Shown here: positions 11,621-22,961 of the stretch, piece after piece | Position numbering within the stretch: the stretch's first letter is position 1 | Layout: each line of letters starts with the position of its first letter | NCBI GenBank assembly: GCA_029216955.1 | Contig: JANAVB010042220.1 | Location: forward strand, 14,926,799-14,990,798 | Length of the DNA: 64,000 nt | Reading direction: 5' to 3' | From: Iris pallida | Lineage: Eukaryota > Streptophyta > Magnoliopsida > Asparagales > Iridaceae | Position numbers and translations under genes: made by a program | Notes under the pieces: model-generated | What the model was told of the DNA's origin: nothing | What the model saw: only the letters and a program-made list of their open reading frames with translations | The model's database searches: none

Positions 11621-12279
11621 GATCGAGTACCCCCATCCAGTCGACACTTTTTTATTGGCGGTTGGGGCAGATTGTTGTCTTCATCATGGTGTTTGGTCGA
11701 AGCATTAAAGACTTCTTCCTTTCTTATGGTCGTACTCACTCAAACCATTTGGCAGACGACCCCCCCTAACTAGTATCTCGTCTTTATCCTTAATTTTCTA
11801 TTGATGCAATTTTAACATATCATATATTTAATACAATAATTGTGATTGCTAGTTCATAATTATTTCCTACTGGGTTTACTATATCGAAGGCATCCAATTA
11901 GGTTCCTACCGAAGTTTTACTTACACCGAACCTTGAAGAGGAAGTTGATGATATATATGTATAGGCTTAGGTTTAAGAGGAAAGAGGAGATGTATGCTTG
12001 TATACAAAGAAGAGTTGTCCTTAATAAGGAGAAGGAGATGATGAGTTTAAAATGAAGAGATGGAAAGAATGGGTAGGAGATGTAGGTTGTGTTTAGAGAT
12101 AAGGTTGTCGAGTACACGAGTTGTAGGGAGCTTTGCATGGATTAGGTGGTTGGGTTGCATGGAAATAGTATGGGTGGGTGTAGGTGAACGTGGAAAGAAG
12201 TTAGGTCTCAAGAAGGAAAGGTTTGGGAGCTAAGTAATAGCTGTGATACAAAGAAAGTGAGTGAGAATGTGAGGGGGTT

Positions 12280-12298
12280 GGGGGGGGGGGGGGGGGGG
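12280..12298 (+). repeat. Run of 19 G
   Basis: An uninterrupted G homopolymer preceded by GAGGGGGTT. The length is prone to sequencing error. Such a run can form a G-quadruplex in the intron RNA, but no function is implied. Confidence 0.85.
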
Positions 12299-13325
12299 AG
12301 AGGTATGAGAGGGTTTATGCAATTTAGAATAATTATTCTCAATTAAAATAAAACCTACTTAAATGATTTTGATATAAATTCTCAATTAACAGGGAAATTA
12401 GGATTTACGAGTTTCTGTGTTACCTGGACTCGGGTACATGTGTTGGGTACGGGTACATATCCAAGAGCCGGGTCTTTTAAACTCATAATTGAAGGATACA
12501 CAGACTCGGCTAAAAGGATCCAAATTTTGGATACGGATACGGAAATATGACTAAGGTTTCATAAAAAGGCAACCTGTAATTATAAATTACTAGTAAACTT
12601 TACCGAACTAGTTGAATAAGTCCCTAAGGGACCGTCCCTTCAGCTCCCCTACTACTTTACTATCAGTCTACCATATTAAAATAAGCTATCTACATCACTG
12701 TCACATTAAAATAAACTATCTACTTCACTATCAATCTTCCGATTGTCACCATGAAACATCCGATTGTCACGATGGAGGATCGGATACGAATTCCATATCC
12801 ATACCCATGTCCTATTGGGTTGACACGGGTACTTCTCCTTAAAGTGGAGAGTCTGGATAATATAGACGAGTTTATAGAATTTTATAATTACGAAAATTAT
12901 TCAAATTTCGGGTCAGGATAGTTACATATGCTAGCATGTGACATTAAACTTCGCATCCATTATAGTATCTTTTTGAATGCCTAACCTAGGTTCTGATGCT
13001 AAATTAACAAAGAACAAGAGCTAGTGAGACGATCTATATGGAATTGTGCAATAGTTTTAAAAACTAAGATTAGCATAAGTTTAGTTGTAAAACAAAGATC
13101 AATAAAAATCTGTCCAAAAGAATCCTTAAAGATCACAAAAAATAATTTAAATTCAGAGTTATGGATCAGATTTACCAATGGATCACGGAAATGCAACACA
13201 CAATCAAGAAAATCAAATCTTGTTCCGCAATAAGATGAATCCACGTGTCAAAGTATATTTCAGGTGTCCAAAACGATCAACCTTGATGCAATTTAAAGGA
13301 AACTTCACTATTGGGTGGTAATGGG

Positions 13326-13351
13326 ATTTAGGTTTAGGGTTTAGTTTAGGG
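13326..13351 (+). repeat. Short telomere-like repeat patch
   Basis: TTTAGGTTTAGGGTTTAG and a further TTTAGGG resemble the plant telomere unit TTTAGGG. With under four imperfect units it is only an interstitial telomere-like patch. Confidence 0.5.
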
Positions 13352-13428
13352 AGAAGAACAAAAAAAAAGAGACAGTCTAAATAGAATAAAAATTAGAGAA
13401 TACATGAGATTATATAGCCATAGACAAG

Positions 13429-13675
13429 GTTGTGAAAAGCGCTAGTCGGACGGGCACTTGACGCCTAGCGCCTAGCCCGCCTAGGCGGCCGTCTAGATCT
13501 TGGTGGGTCAAAAATAAATAGATAAAATCCAAAAAAACATACTGAAAATTGTAGAAAAAGTCCATAAAATCCTAAAACATGCATAGTCGGACGTCGGGGG
13601 GTCTAGACGGACATCGGGCGGACACCAGGCGCCTAGCGCCTACGCGGGTGCCTAGACCACCTTTTAGGACACTGG
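13429..13675. repeat. CCTAGGCG-rich repeat element, full-length-like copy
   Basis: The right end, read in reverse (CCAGTGTCCTAAAAGGTGGT), matches the start of a second copy at 16964 (CCAGTGTTCTAAAAATCGGC). GC-rich blocks of GCGCCTAGCGCC and CCGCCTAGGCGGCC flank an AT-rich centre. This is a short non-coding interspersed repeat, probably non-autonomous; I cannot assign it to a transposon superfamily. Confidence 0.65.
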
Positions 13676-14338
13676 CCATAGAAGGCTTCGCCTCCAAGAA
13701 ATACTAATCATAAAGGCTAATCAACGTGTTTCCAACTTTAATCAATCATAATAATAGCTACCAAATATAACTAATGCATGTGAAGTCATGTGCATAATTA
13801 AAGCTATGTGAACCAATTTTGCATATATTAAAAAAATGCACCCAAATAAGCGAACCAAAAGGTTTGGAGCCAAAGTCCAAATTCTCGAAACCACATCAAT
13901 CTGAATCCACATCAATCCTATGACCTCAGTTGCCATGCTCATTGACATAAACATGCATCGGGCCCTAATCTCCATAACTTCTCTTGAGACTCCCGACTAC
14001 AGGTCAAAACATCTTCAACAACCCTGTACTCATAGCCGGCTTCAACTTTATAATTGCCTAGGCATAAGCCTAGGGCCCCATAATTAATGGGGCTACCATA
14101 TCTTACATGTGAAGGTTGGCATAATAACTATCCCTTCAAATTATGGAGCAATTCTTACCGTCATAAATGAAGCAGTAAGCAATTATGCAACAATTATGGA
14201 GCGGCTGAAATATGGTAAGTCCCTATAAAGAGTGCACAAACCTTCCTTTTCTTTTAAACAAAGCAAAACAAAACGGTATAATTTCAAACCTACAAATGGC
14301 TAGGCTGAGATCTTAACTTTCTTATTTCGGAAATGTTA

Positions 14339-14817
14339 ACACTACGTTTGGGAAGGAGGGGAAATAGAGGGAGGGGAAAATTTGAGGGGAAAGTGAAGGA
14401 AAAATTAGTAACTAAGTTGTTTGGAAAGGGGGGAAAGAAATAGGAGGAGGGAAATCCGGAGGAAAATTTTTGGTAGGCCCCACCAAAAAATTTTCCTCCC
14501 AAAACTGGGAGGAAAATGTACGTGCTTGAGGGAATTTGGTAATATTTACTCAATTACCCCTCAATCAATTCTTTTTCTTTTTCTAGGTTGTCCGTTCATA
14601 TTCTTTTTTCTTATTTTAAAAATTATGAAAAAGTTAAGGACAAATCAGTAATTTTATCTATTTCCCACAAACAAACAAAAGTTAATTTTTTTACTTTTCC
14701 TCTCCTCATTTTTCGGTCATCCAAACAAGAAGAGGTAAAGTTAACTTTCCTCTCCCTCAATTTTCCTTCCTCTCAAATTTTCCTCTCCCTCCCCTCCTAT
14801 GTTCCCAAACATAGTGT
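14339..14817. mobile_element. MITE-like element with long terminal inverted repeats
   Basis: The left end starts ACACTACGTTTGGGAAGGAG; the right end, reversed, starts ACACTATGTTTGGGAACATA. Both continue into G/A-rich (left) and C/T-rich (right) arms with AAAATTTGAGGGGAAAG-like cores. It is 479 bp with no coding capacity. I could not identify a clear target duplication, so the superfamily (hAT or PIF-like) stays open. Confidence 0.75.
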
Positions 14818-16702
14818 AAAAGACAACGCCTATTATATTTAGTTGACAGATTACCTATTCCACACAAATATTTCTCTCACATCTTTCACTCTTAGTCCTA
14901 TTTTAATTTACTTTTCTACTAATTTGGGCATCGGACATTGTACTCTTATTTAGTTGCGATTTTGATTAATCTTTTGGGACTACAGATTGGCAAAGGTAAT
15001 GTTTGTTTTAATTAATATTTAACTTTCCTACTATTCCAACTGATGTTATATTTTTTTTTTCCCAGATTGAAATAATATTGGAGTCTTGGGTGATCAATTT
15101 CACAAACTAGAATTTACTGTTCCTTGCTACTTTATTTATTTTTTTTAATTTGCAAATTTGATTTACTTTATTCTACCAAAATATTAATATTTATATAAAT
15201 GTCAACTAGAAAAATATGGAAGTGGATCACAAAAGCTAGAAAATAAAAGAAAAGTGGACGAGTTAATTCAACTCAAAAGGGAGCCTTGGACAAATTTGTT
15301 ATTAGTAGTAAAAAGAAAGAAGGAAATATTAAAAATGATAATTTGGTTAATGATCAGATTGAGAATTTACAAGAATTGGAACAAAATGAAATGGAATGAG
15401 AAATAATGATGAGAATGATAATAATTTTAAAACTAGTATCGATACTGAAATTGTTCCTAATGTAGAAACTCATGAGAACTTACTTTAAAATGAATTAGAA
15501 ATCGAGAATAATAGCCATGTTAAAGAATTAAATTTACTTTTTTTTTTAAAATTAAAATAAAAGGTCCTATTTAAATGATTTGCCTAGGGCCCCCAAATGT
15601 CTTAAGAATTAGAAATGAGAACCAACAGGCTGTACTCTTTGGACATCAATAGGAATTTTTTTATCCCTGTCGAGCTCTTTCTTCCTAATTTTGTTTAGTT
15701 AAAAATAGGCTAGGATAGAAAAGTGAATCTCGATTCTAATGTACTGTGTAAATAGAAAAATTTTGCCCTGGTCTCTTAATGACCCATGTCATTATCTCTC
15801 CATTACACGTGGCGACCAATGTGTCACTCCACCATAACATTTTGATCAAGTGACACATGGAGGCCCATACATCAGTTAAATAGCAATTTATGTAGGCTTG
15901 TCACTAACTTTGTAATATATGGGAATGCAACAACAATCATGTTAAAGAATGACAAACTTTTCTCTAAGTGAAACATGTCGTTCCATACGTCAATCATCTC
16001 TCTCTCCATTACACGTGTCAACCAATGTGTCACTCCATAACATTTTCATCAAAAGACATATGGAAGATCGTACGTCAGTTAAATATCAATCTAAGTAAAC
16101 TTGTCACTAACTTTGTACTATATGGGAATGCAATGACAATCATGTTAACTAATTACAAACTTTTCTCTAAGTGGAACATGTTGTTCCATGTGTCCCTAAG
16201 AAGCTATAGTTTCATCAAGAGACACATGTCATCCATGTGTCCTAAGTCTACAATTCCATGTGTCCTGGGCGTTCGTCTAAACAAAAATTTACAAGTGTAA
16301 ATAACCTATATGGCACCTATGGGCCATATGTTGCTGTATGTTTAGTAATTCGAAATACAAAACTAACTAAACTGTTTCCTTATCTGATTGTGCTTCTGTT
16401 TCGGACTCCAAATTTGACTGGATGGTCGTATTCCAAGTAATACATATGAGTATTATCCAGTCCCAAACCTGAGTGGTATCAAATTTTAATCAACATTTAT
16501 TTTTAAATTGGGTCGTATTTACTCTAGTTAATTAGGTTTTTAGGATTACTAATTCAAATACTAATTAACACAACACACTATGTCTAATTTCCACCAAAAA
16601 TCCAAATCCGACACTGATTTCGTACTGACTAGCATCCTGCATCCGGATAGATAACACGAACCTGATGAAATACTAACTTAATATTGGAAATATGGGATAT
16701 TA
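14818..16702. other. AT-rich intron sequence, with a 206-bp duplication
   Basis: No gene seen. CATTACACGTGGCGACCAAT at 15801 returns as CATTACACGTGTCAACCAAT 206 bp later, and the similarity continues through GGGAATGCAA and CTTTTCTCTAAGTG, so about 15780-16195 is a diverged tandem duplication. Further short pieces (ACACATGTCATCCATGTGTCC) near 16220 resemble parts of it. Confidence 0.65.
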
Positions 16703-16968
16703 TGTTGGAGATGGCTCGTGTTCATATGGGGAGCTGCGAGTGTCGTCCGAGGAACCGGAGAAGCTCGACAAGAGTCGAAAATGGCCAGAAAACATTAACA
16801 GTTTGACAGCATACTTCAGCAAAAAAACATCTAGCAAGTTTTTGGACAAATTGTCCAAATTTTTTGACCATTAAGCATGCCGACGTTATACCGACAGTAT
16901 ACGTTGGGTTGGGACAGACAATTTTGCGCAATGTTCAGATCACTCTAGGAATTGGGTCATGTTAATAT
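16703..16968 (+). repeat. Copia-4 5' LTR, left piece
   Basis: Starts TGTTGGAGATGGCTCGTG and aligns with 50648-50925 of the 3' LTR. The match stops at about 16968 in CCAGTGTTC, where a CCTAGGCG repeat begins. The two LTRs are clearly diverged, as expected for the oldest element of the nest. Confidence 0.82.
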
Positions 16969-17130
16969 CCAGTGTTCTAAAAATCGGCCTAGGCGTCCGC
17001 CTAGGCGCTAGGCGGCCCCTGGCCGCACCGAAAAGGCCCTAGGCGGCCGGCCTAGGCGCTAGACGGGCATAGGCGGACCTCGGTGGCCCCTATTTTAAAA
17101 ATTCAAAAAAATAAAAAAACTAAAACTTAC
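16964..17130. repeat. CCTAGGCG-rich repeat, one end only
   Basis: Same family as 13429-13675 but in the opposite orientation; starts CCAGTGTTCTAAAAATCGGC and includes several CCTAGGCG and CGCTAGGCGG blocks, ending in an A-rich stretch. Its other end is missing: a (GGT)n block follows. Confidence 0.65.
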
Positions 17131-17498
17131 CGGTGGTGGTGGTGGTGCAGCTGCTGACGGCGGTGGTTCTTCTGCTGACAGTGGTGGTGGTAGTGGAGCC
17201 GGTGGTGGTGGTGGTGGAGGGTGCCGGTGGTGGAGCCGGTGGTGGTGGTGGTGGAGCCGGTGGTGGATGCGTGGTGATGTGGTGGTGGAGCCGGTGATGG
17301 TGTGGTGGTGGTGGTGGTAGAGCCGGTGGTGGAGGCGGTGGTGGAGGCGGTAGAGCTGGTGGTGGAGGCGGTGGTGGAGCTGGTGGTGGTGGTGGAGGCG
17401 GTGGTGGTGGAGCTGGTGGTGGAGGCGGTGGTGGAGCTGGTGGTGGTGGTGGAGGCGGTGGTGGTGGTGGTGGAGGCGGTGGTGGTGGTGGTGGAGCT
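17131..17498 (+). repeat. (GGT)n-rich trinucleotide repeat
   Basis: About 370 bp of GGT, GGA and GGC triplets (GGTGGTGGTGGAGGCGGTGG and variants). Read on the minus strand it gives a long poly-proline open frame, which is an effect of the repeat and not a gene. It lies between the CCTAGGCG repeat and the broken end of Copia-3. Confidence 0.9.
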
Positions 17499-17567
17499 AG
17501 TGTCAACCTTTTTCTTTGAAAAACCGTTATCAAGTAGAAAAGAGCTTAGACGATCGTACCAAGCTCG

Positions 17568-19587
17568 ATGGCTTGTTTCAAACCGTATAAGGTTTTCTTC
17601 AACTTGAAAACATAATTAGGATATTTGAAATCAGTAAAACCGGGAGGTTGAGCTACATAAACTTCTTTTATAAAACCATTCAAAAATGCACTTTTGACAT
17701 CCATTTGAAATAACTTGAAATTATGAAAACATGCAAATGCACATAACATGCGAATGGATTCTAATATCGCAACTGGGGCATAAGTCTCATCGTAGTCGAT
17801 ACCTTCTTCTTGATTGTATCCTTGAGCTACGAGTCGAGCCTTATTACGAGTCACTAAACCATTCTCGTTCAGTTTGTTTCGGAATACCCAACGGGTGCCA
17901 ATGACCGGATGATCAATGGGCTTGGGAACAAGTTCCCAAACAATTTCGTTCAAATTGGTTTAATTTCTCTTGCATAGCATCTAACCAAAAATTATCACTA
18001 CATGCTTCTTCAATATTTTTGGGTTCAAACTGCGAAACAAAAGCAACACAAGAAGCTATATCTTTATTAGAGGAACGAGTACTTACACCCTTGGTAATCT
18101 TACCAATTACCAAGTCCTTTGGATGATCAGCCAAGAATTTCATCTCTTTTGGCGTATCCTCAGGATTGCTAGTTCCGGCTTCTTTGCTTGAAGACTCAGC
18201 TGGTGCTTGGTGTGAAGGTTCTGCATCTTTGTGTGAAGGTTTTGCAGTAGCTGTACTTGGTGTAATTACGTCTTCATTGTCGTCATCGTCTAAGTGTTGA
18301 TTTAGCTCATCAAACTTGACATTGATTAATTCTTCGATGATCATAATTCTTTTGTTGAAGACTCTGTATCCTCTGCTCTTTGCTGCATAACCTAAAAATA
18401 TACCTTCATCGGCCTTTTCATCAAATTTACTCAGATTGTCTTTAGTATTAAGAATAAAGCATTTACAACCAAAAATCTTAAAATATGAAACATTGGGTGT
18501 TCTATCAAACCATAGTTCATAGGGAGTCTTCTTCGATATAGGTCGAATTAGAACCCTATTGAGAATAAAGCACGCTGTATCGACAGCTTCAGCCCAAAAG
18601 TATCTAGGTAGACTAAACTGGTTTAATATTACTCTAGCCATTTCAGATAGAGTCCTGTTCTTACGTTCCACAACTCCATTTTGTTGTGGAATCCTAGGGC
18701 AAGAGAATTCATGCAAATAACCGTATGTCACAAAATTGCTTAAATTCTGCATTCTCAAATTCGTCGCCATGATCACTACGAATGCGAGTAATCTTGAACC
18801 CTTTTTCATTCTGTACTTTCTTGCAAAATGTGACGAATTCTGATAATACATCGTTCTTGCGTGCAAAAAAATATACCCATGTATATCTAGAGAAATCATC
18901 TATAATGACAAATGCATATAACTTACCACCTAGGCTAGCAATTCTACTTGGTCCAAATAAGTCCATATGCAACAGTTGTAAAGTTCTAGTGGTACTTACA
19001 GCGTTCTTGGATTTAAATGCGGATCGGGTAGCTTTGTTCTTTTCACATTCACTACATACCGTATCCTTTTTGAAAGATATGTCCGGTAAGCCGCGTACCA
19101 ACTTCTTTGTAGATAGTCTTGAAATTGTATCCATGTTTGCATGACCGAGTCTCATATGCCATAGTTGACTCTCAATGCTTTTGGCCATCAAACATCTACC
19201 TGCTTTGTTAGCATCTTCCAACAAATAGAAAACATATATGTTGTCTTCACTGATACCTTCAAAGATAATACTACCAGTTGAACTGTCAACTATAGTACAT
19301 TTGTCTTTGACGAAGTTAATGCCATAACCATGATCAGCTAAATGGTTTATGCTGAGCATATTATGTTTTAACTCGGTAACTAGACAGACATCTTTAATCA
19401 CAGGATAGGGAGCCTTACCAATGTCACCGATACCAATTATGCACCCTCTTAAATTATTACCGAAGGAGACGTATCCTTCTTTATTCTTCTTCGACAGTGT
19501 TGCGAATAATGAAGCGTCACCGGTCATGTGCCGTGAGCAACCGCTGTCGAGGATCCATTTGCTCCTAGCATGTGAAGGGCGTCCCAC
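17568..19587 (-). pseudogene. Copia-3 pol fragment: protease, integrase, RT start
   Basis: Starts with the aspartic protease (WILDSGCSRHMTGD, about 19545), then GAG-pre-integrase with HxRLGHxN (LWHMRLGHANMDTI) and CSECEKNK, the integrase core (FSRYTWVYFF, RSDHGDEF, QQNGVVERKNRT) and the RT N-terminus (RWVFRNKL, FQMDVKSAFLNG). The frame changes near 18735, inside the integrase just before YGYLHEFSCP, and again near 17945 between integrase tail and RT. The frame ends in unrelated residues after LYGLKQA. Its position directly after gag and its minus orientation agree with the 5' LTR at 21519-22599. Confidence 0.88.
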
Positions 19588-21424
19588 CTACAAAACAATT
19601 TGCAGATGAAACTCTTGGTATCCATTTCTTGTAGGGTCCTGACTGGTTAGTTTTTGGTATCCATGCATAAACATTTAAATCTACTAACTTTCTGATTCTA
19701 CATGCAGAAGATATATGACCAATGAGGCCACAATAATGACATTTTGCATGTTGAGTGTTGAAAGTTGTGTGAGGTGCATGATTGGTAGGTTTTGGTTTTC
19801 TAGTATAGAAGAATGCATGCCTATTAGTCTTCTTGGGCATAGGTTTGGTATGGTTTGGTCTGACAGTGTTTGGTTTGGACGTGTTCCGATGATTCGGTAA
19901 TTGACACGTGTTAGAATGGGAAGCAGCAACTTCAGGCAATTTTCCTAAACTAATTTTCAACTTTTTGGAAGTGTCGTATAATCTAGTATAGTCAGATGTA
20001 AGTGTTTCTATTCTGACTTGTGCACACTGGAGACTCTTTCTCTCCTTAGATAGGTCTTCCTTTAACTGGATAATAGTTTGGTCTTTTTCTTCGGATAACT
20101 TGATAGTCTCGTGTAACAACAACTTAATAGATGAAAGCACACCAAACTCAATTGAAGAGTCATTATTTCTAACATGATCTAGTTGGTCGGTAAGTCTTCC
20201 TATTTCACCTTTGTACTCTTTGAGTACCTTCTTAGAGGTTTCATATTTACTACACAGTTTCCTGTAATCATTTAACATGTCACTGAAAGCCTCTCCTAGT
20301 TGCTCAAAGGTGAAATCATCATAAGGATCAAATAGAGGATTAGTGATTACCTGATCGCAAGCCATCAAGCATACATTTGCAGCGTCATCTGATTGTTCGT
20401 CTTCTGAATCGCTGGCTTCATTTTCATGCCATATGCTTGTGTTGGCGTACTTCCTTGATGTGGATTTCTTCAAGTAGTCTTTGTCATATTTGCTGCTTTT
20501 TCTTGATGATGATGATGCTGTTGGACAATCTTTCTTCATATGTCCTTTCTTCTTGCATCCGTAGCAAATAGGATCTTCCTCGTTGTTGTTGTTGTTGCTG
20601 TCTTTTGTTCTCCGGTTAAATCTCATGAACTTCTTGAATTTCCTTACCAGAAGAGCTTGATCTTCAGAGTCGGAGTCGCTGTCGTCAGAGTCGTCTTCGA
20701 CAGTTCTTCTATGTTGAGCCTTGAGAGCGATCGACTTCTCTGACTTCTCCTTTGGTGTAGCATCTTCAAAGTCTTGAAGTTCTAACTCGTGAGTGAGTAG
20801 CTTACCTATGAGTATTTCCAGAGATATTGTTGAGAGGTCGTTTCCTTCGATGATTGCTGTAGCCTTTGGAATTCAGTTCTTTGTGAGAGCTCGTAGAAGT
20901 TTGCGAATCTTTTCATGGTTACTGTAATCCTTGCCTAGTGAAGACAAAGGATTTACAATATCCAGGAATCTCGTAAACATCTAAGTGACTGATTCACTTG
21001 GCTTCATTTTGAACGCCTCGTACTCCTGAGTAAGTCTGCTGATTTTTGACTCCTTGACTTGTGTTGTTCCTTTGTGGGTTACTTCGAGAAGTTTCCCCAC
21101 TTCATTTGATGTTGTGCAGGTAGACACCCTGTTAAATTCTATTCTGTCTAAAGCACAAAATAAAGCGTTAATAGCACGTGCGTCAAGACTGGCCTTTTTC
21201 ATTTCATCCTCTGTATATTTGTCATGAAAATTTTCAACTAAAACTCCATCAACATTAATACGAGGAGGCTTTTTATATCCATCAAAAACTACAGACCATA
21301 AGTCAAAATCAAGAGATTTCAGGAAGAAACTCATACGTGTTTTCCAATAAGTGTAGTTTGTGCCGTCAAACAGTTGAGGTCTGTTTGTGGCTTGGCCTTC
21401 ACTTGTAAATTTCACAGTTGCCAT
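19565..21424 (-). pseudogene. Copia-3 gag, broken in the middle
   Basis: The N-terminal part (21424 to 20981, 147 codons) begins MATVKFTSEGQATNRPQLFD and has the GTNYTYWKTRM motif of Copia gag. The C-terminal part (20626 to 19565) has a CCHC knuckle (CYGCKKKGHMKKDC), an acidic stretch, a long charged helix-forming region (about 100 to 230 residues in) and a second CCHC knuckle (CHYCGLIGHISSAC). The two parts are separated by frame breaks at about 20627-20980. The double-knuckle layout with a central coiled coil is typical of SIRE-type gag. The last codons overlap the start of the protease frame. Confidence 0.85.
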
Positions 21425-21504
21425 GTGTAATACTGCGATCTATATAACAATTAAAAAATAACTGAATATAGCTACAATTTTACCTTGCTTTACCTGTATA
21501 ATCC

Positions 21505-21516
21505 GCTTTGATACCA
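21505..21516 (-). other. Primer binding site of Copia-3 (initiator Met tRNA type)
   Basis: On the minus strand TGGTATCAAAGC, two bases after the LTR end. One base differs from the common TGGTATCAGAGC. Confidence 0.85.
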
Positions 21517-21518
21517 AT

Positions 21519-22599
21519 TGTAGGAACGAAATCGTAAAGCAGAATACTCTAGAGGGGGGTGAATAGAGTAGGCAGCGGAATATTTCTAATTAAAAACTCG
21601 TTAGCAGTTAGATCACAGATATAATAATAATCACGAAAATTAATTAACTGTAATGAAAAAGAGTGATCAGAAGGCAAACACAAACACATAGATTTATATT
21701 GGTTTCCTCTTGTGAGGACTAGTCCAGTCGGAAGAACTCTAGCTTCTAGTTGAATCCACTATTGGAAAATCTCGTAAGTTTTCATACGAAGTCCTTGCAA
21801 CTTCTACAGACGCGAGCTTTGATACGAAGAACTCGACCAACTTCAATTGTGAAGAGTCAATCTTCAATCAAGCCTCTGATTACAATCGCTCTGAAACTTC
21901 TAGACCGCACCGTACTGGCAAATCGACTAGAGGATTGTAACTGGCTTGGGATTTGAAAATGGAAGCTTTTTAGAACTCTTTGAAAGAAATGTAAGCTTTA
22001 GAAGAGAAGAGATTGAAAGTGAATTGGTGATTTGAAATGATCGAAATCCTTCTCTATTTATAGTTTTTCCAAAGCTAGAACTCTGACAGAATTCGGACAT
22101 AATTCAGACAGAACTCTTTGTAACCAACCGCAACTGAAGGGAGACCAAGTTCAAAATCAAACGTTCACATAACATTCAACTTGGCCGAACTCTGGCCGAA
22201 CTCTCGCCGAGTTCTGTCAGGGTTTGGTCAGTTGATTTTGTGAAAAATAATTTTAGCTTTTTGAAAAGTCCTTCAGAAGCTTTTTGTAAAATAGATATTT
22301 TTCAAAAACATAGGTTATTTTAAAAAAGATAGGTCAGTTTTGAAAAACGATTTCGGATAGCCTATTTGCCAGTACGACTTGGTGTACAATGTATTCCTAG
22401 ACTCAATAAAATGAAAAATTACATTGCTTTGAAGGAAATACATTCTTGAGTGGCAAACAGCTTCGGTCTTGAACTGAGTAGATATCCATCTTTGATCAGT
22501 GTCCAAAACGTCGTTAGTAAACATCTGAATGATTCATATATCGAGATAGAGTTTGATCAATTATTAAAATCAGGTTTGACCATGACCAATGGGCCAACA
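21519..22599 (-). repeat. Copia-3 5' LTR (about 1.08 kb)
   Basis: On + it begins TGTAGGAACGAAATCG just after the primer site and ends in CCAACA at 22599, after which Copia-4 LTR sequence resumes. It holds the block CTAGAGGGGGGTGAATAGAG (21551 onward), which I know from many plant Copia LTRs. The far end is inferred from where the Copia-4 match restarts; no second LTR is present to confirm it. Confidence 0.72.
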
Positions 22600-22821
22600 C
22601 ATATGTCGAGAGGATTACGATTTGCGGTGTGTGATTGTAATATTCTGTAAGGCTATTTCTTGATTAAATAAATTTTTTCCTTGTCCTATGGAGTAGGTCA
22701 CTCTTGACCGAACCACATAAATTCTTGTAGTTTGTGTTATTGTGTCGGTTTTGTGCTATGTTATTTTTCGTCATTATTAAGGTATATATTCGTGTTATTG
22801 CTTTTGCTTTTGTTCGCGACA
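22600..22821 (+). repeat. Copia-4 5' LTR, right piece
   Basis: Resumes the LTR with GAGAGGATTACGATTTGCGG, matching about 51042-51185, and ends GTTCGCGACA just before the primer site. Confidence 0.82.
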
Positions 22822-22823
22822 GT

Positions 22824-22835
22824 TGGTATCAAAGC
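22824..22835 (+). other. Primer binding site of Copia-4 (initiator Met tRNA type)
   Basis: TGGTATCAAAGC, two bases after the LTR end at 22821. This fixes the plus orientation of Copia-4. Confidence 0.85.
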
Positions 22836-22961
22836 TCATGGAACTGTAAGGATTTTAATTTCTTTGATCTAGGTTAATAGTCTGTGACAACATTGGTCGT
22901 CTCCTTATTTTGCTAGGTCGAAACTTTTGAAATCGTTGATTCATTAAGGTTCATAGGGAAT

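Larger units (their letters stand above)
11064..13428. other. Intron sequence without genes
   Basis: AT-rich intron sequence. It includes a 42-bp tandem repeat, a G run and a short telomere-like patch (listed separately). At about 12420-12840 there is a stretch with GGGTACGGGTAC, GGATACGGATACGG and, further on, CCATATCCATACCC, which may be the arms of a decayed inverted-repeat element; I could not fix its ends. The short open frames here have no recognisable domains. Confidence 0.6.
17568..22599 (-). mobile_element. Copia-3: SIRE/Maximus-like Copia, truncated within RT
   Basis: Read on the minus strand: 5' LTR (22599 to 21519), Met-type primer site, gag, protease, integrase, first third of RT. 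The element stops after RT motif LYGLKQA at about 17568; the rest of RT, RNase H, any env-like region and the 3' LTR are absent. The lineage call rests on gag with a long coiled coil between two zinc knuckles and on RT wording such as QGYNQEEGIDYDETYAPVA. It interrupts the Copia-4 5' LTR without a visible target duplication and with loss of about 115 bp of that LTR. Confidence 0.85.

Noticed and set aside
12280..12298. G run as an engineered or vector feature
   Set aside because: It sits in ordinary intron sequence; natural homopolymer or a sequencing length error explains it.
17120..17533. Long poly-proline open frame on the minus strand
   Set aside because: Produced by the (GGT)n repeat; any frame through such a repeat stays open.
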